DNA from: an uncultured Clostridia bacterium
GTDB taxonomy: Bacteria; Bacillota; Clostridia; Christensenellales; Aristaeellaceae
Direction: 5' to 3'
Assembly (NCBI GenBank): GCA_945928315.1
Contig: CAMENN010000026.1
Span: 1 to 32,111, forward strand
DNA length: 32,111 nucleotides
Under the pieces are notes generated by a model. The model searched no databases and was not told where the DNA came from. It saw nothing but the letters and a program-made list of their open reading frames with translations. Positions 30,518 to 32,111 of the stretch are shown piece by piece. The first letter of the stretch is position 1. Every line of letters starts with the position of its first letter. The position numbers and the translations under genes were made by a program.

Positions 30518-32111
30518 GTGAAGAAGAAATTCATTGGGCGGTACCGCTTTCTTGCGGTGTTCATCGCGGTGCTCTTTGCGGTGCTGATCGTGCAGCTGTA
30601 CAATCTGCAGATCCGCGATTATGAGGAGAATGCGGCTTCCGCGGAGAGCAAGAAGACCAAGACGATCACCAGCCAGGGACAGCGCGGCACCATCATGGAC
30701 GTCAATTCCCTGACGCTGGCGTACGACAAGCAGATTTACAACATCCAGTTTTACCGCGATCCCAACGAGGGAAAGAGCGCCATTGCCGGGTATACCCAGG
30801 CGATCGTCGACGTGATCGACATCGTTGAAAAGAACGGCGGCACGCTGGATACCTCGTTCTCCCTCAAGCAGGACGAGATGACGGGCCTTTGGGTCTTCGT
30901 CTGGAACAACAGCCGCTACACGCAGGCCCAGCAGGATGCGCGCGAGAAGATGTGGCGCAGCAACTTCTACGTATCGAGCGTCGATCAGCAGGAGCTGTTT
31001 TCGAGGCTCTGCTCGTCGTACCAGATTCCGGAAGAGCTGAGCACGGAGAAAAAGATCCAGGTGCTCGGCGTCTGGGAGACGATGCAGAACAACGCGTTCC
31101 TGTCCCAGCCGGTGACGATCGCCTCCAATGTCAGCTGGGAGACGGTCATCGAGGTCGAGGCCAAGGCGCTGACGCTTGACGGCATCAGCGTTTCCGTGAG
31201 CAGCACGCGCGTGTATCCCAACAACACGCTGGCCTGCCACGTCATCGGCTATATCGGCAGGATTCAGAACTACGATACCTACTACGAATCCTACCAGCCC
31301 AAGGGCTACTCCATGTCCGACCTGATCGGCCTTGACGGCGTGGAGAAGACCATGGAGGACTGGCTGACCCCCAACACCACGCAGCGCAAGGGCAAGCGCA
31401 TCGTGGAGATCGACCGGTACGGCGCGATCAGCCGGACGCTTTCCACGACGGAGGCGACGGACGGCAACAACATCAAGCTGACCATCGACTCGAACCTCCA
31501 GCGCGTCGCGGAGCAGGCTCTGGCCGAGAACATCGAGGAAATCCGCAACACGCAGGAGGACCTGCTGAACAGCGATTCCTGGCTGGACACCAACAAGGAG
31601 GTCCTCCAGGGCACGACGCGCGATTTTGAATCGAACCCCATCAAGCTCGCCGAAAAGGGCGCCGTGGTCGTCGTGGACATGAAGGGCCGCGTGCTCGCGC
31701 TGGCCAGCTATCCGCCGTATGATCCCAACGCGTTCATCGTCGGCGGAGATGCCGCGGCGGACATCCTGCTCGATTCCCGGAACCCGCTGGTCAACTACGC
31801 CATCGGCTCCCGCGATACGCCGGGCTCCATTTTCAAGATGGTCACGGCCACGGCGGGCCTGATGAACGGCCAGCTCTCGCTGACGGAGACGATCAGCGAC
31901 GAGGGCCGGTTTACCAAATACGATTCGACGAACCCGCCGCGCTGCTGGGTCAACCAGAAGCGCCTCGATCTGCACAAGGATCAGACGGTTCAGCTCGGTC
32001 TTTCGCATTCGTGCAACTACTTCTTCTATACGGTCGGCTCCCGGCTGTATGAGAACACGGACAATCAGCTCTACAAGACGGCGGCGCTCTACGGCCTGAC
32101 GACCAAGACGG
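30518..32111 (+). CDS. mrdA: Penicillin-binding protein 2 (class B transpeptidase), 3' end cut off
   Basis: 531 residues of a class B PBP, truncated by the window end. It is the elongation-specific D,D-transpeptidase that works with RodA and MreCD. A basic N-terminus and one membrane anchor (about 10-28) are followed by the pedestal region with GQRGTIMDVNS, then YPNNTLACHVIGYIGRI and LIGLDGVEKTMEDWL. The catalytic SIFK places the acylated serine at Ser437 with Lys440; the SxN motif is Ser498-Cys499-Asn500, and the KTG motif lies beyond the window. A stretch of about 30 residues before the GAVVVVDMKG strand (NTQEDLLNSDSWL onward) looks like an insertion. The start is GTG at 30518, with GGAGG 11 bases upstream, a rather long spacing. 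Confidence 0.93.
   Translation, partial: MKKKFIGRYRFLAVFIAVLFAVLIVQLYNLQIRDYEENAASAESKKTKTITSQGQRGTIMDVNSLTLAYDKQIYNIQFYRDPNEGKSAIAGYTQAIVDVIDIVEKNGGTLDTSFSLKQDEMTGLWVFVWNNSRYTQAQQDAREKMWRSNFYVSSVDQQELFSRLCSSYQIPEELSTEKKIQVLGVWETMQNNAFLSQPVTIASNVSWETVIEVEAKALTLDGISVSVSSTRVYPNNTLACHVIGYIGRIQNYDTYYESYQPKGYSMSDLIGLDGVEKTMEDWLTPNTTQRKGKRIVEIDRYGAISRTLSTTEATDGNNIKLTIDSNLQRVAEQALAENIEEIRNTQEDLLNSDSWLDTNKEVLQGTTRDFESNPIKLAEKGAVVVVDMKGRVLALASYPPYDPNAFIVGGDAAADILLDSRNPLVNYAIGSRDTPGSIFKMVTATAGLMNGQLSLTETISDEGRFTKYDSTNPPRCWVNQKRLDLHKDQTVQLGLSHSCNYFFYTVGSRLYENTDNQLYKTAALYGLTTKT

Noticed and set aside
1-32111. Defence island, prophage, integrated element or biosynthetic cluster
   Set aside because: Nearly every gene maps to core metabolism, RNA modification, repair or cell shape, with uniform GC-rich codon use and no integrase, transposase, att-like repeat or CRISPR pattern.

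Overview
The window is GC-rich bacterial chromosome that reads as ordinary core genome of a high-GC member of the Clostridia (Bacillota). The pointers are a FabK-type enoyl reductase, a MarR/FabT-like regulator beside the fatty acid genes, the miaB-ymcA-mutS-mutL-miaA order, maf-mreBCD-PBP2, a butyrate kinase, and strong Shine-Dalgarno (SD) sites. I cannot assign a family or genus. I see no tRNA, rRNA, insertion sequence, prophage, CRISPR array or toxin-antitoxin pair. There is no gene-free stretch over 300 bases. Positions 1-80 hold nothing I can support.

Region 1 (81-10669): a divergent HAD phosphatase (minus strand), then one tightly packed fatty acid synthesis operon: acpP-accB-accC-accD-accA-fabH-fabK-fabD-fabG-fabF-fabZ, ending with a MarR-family regulator. 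It starts from a consensus promoter (TTGACA-N17-TATAAT) over which lies a 42-bp near-palindrome, the best candidate operator for that terminal regulator. A hairpin with a short T run between acpP and accB probably keeps acyl carrier protein in excess. The operon supplies malonyl-CoA (AccABCD), malonyl-ACP (FabD), initiation (FabH) and the elongation cycle (FabF, FabG, FabZ, FabK).

Region 2 (10749-12832): a membrane-anchored family 2 glycosyltransferase and a QueG-like double-cluster iron-sulphur protein that seems to lack the usual catalytic Asp.

Region 3 (12807-24374): an eight-gene operon with its own promoter and terminator: a TIGR03960-type radical SAM protein, a DUF2344/TIGR03936 partner, RNase G, miaB, a YlbF/YmcA-family protein with a C-terminal Cys cluster, mutS, mutL and miaA. 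Themes are RNA processing, tRNA A37 modification and mismatch repair.

Region 4 (24444-27006): three separately controlled genes: butyrate kinase (no phosphotransbutyrylase beside it), an unrecognised protein of 197 residues with 31 cysteines, and xanthine phosphoribosyltransferase, whose promoter sits in a cluster of CTGAAAA repeats.

Region 5 (27089-end): maf-mreB-mreC-mreD and the start of a class B PBP2 gene, the cell elongation/shape module, cut by the window end.

I found no new multi-gene defence or mobile system. The items most worth a second look are the Cys-rich protein with its possible sporulation-type promoter, the fab operator, the QueG-like paralogue, the xpt repeats and two short SD-driven reading frames overlapping real starts.
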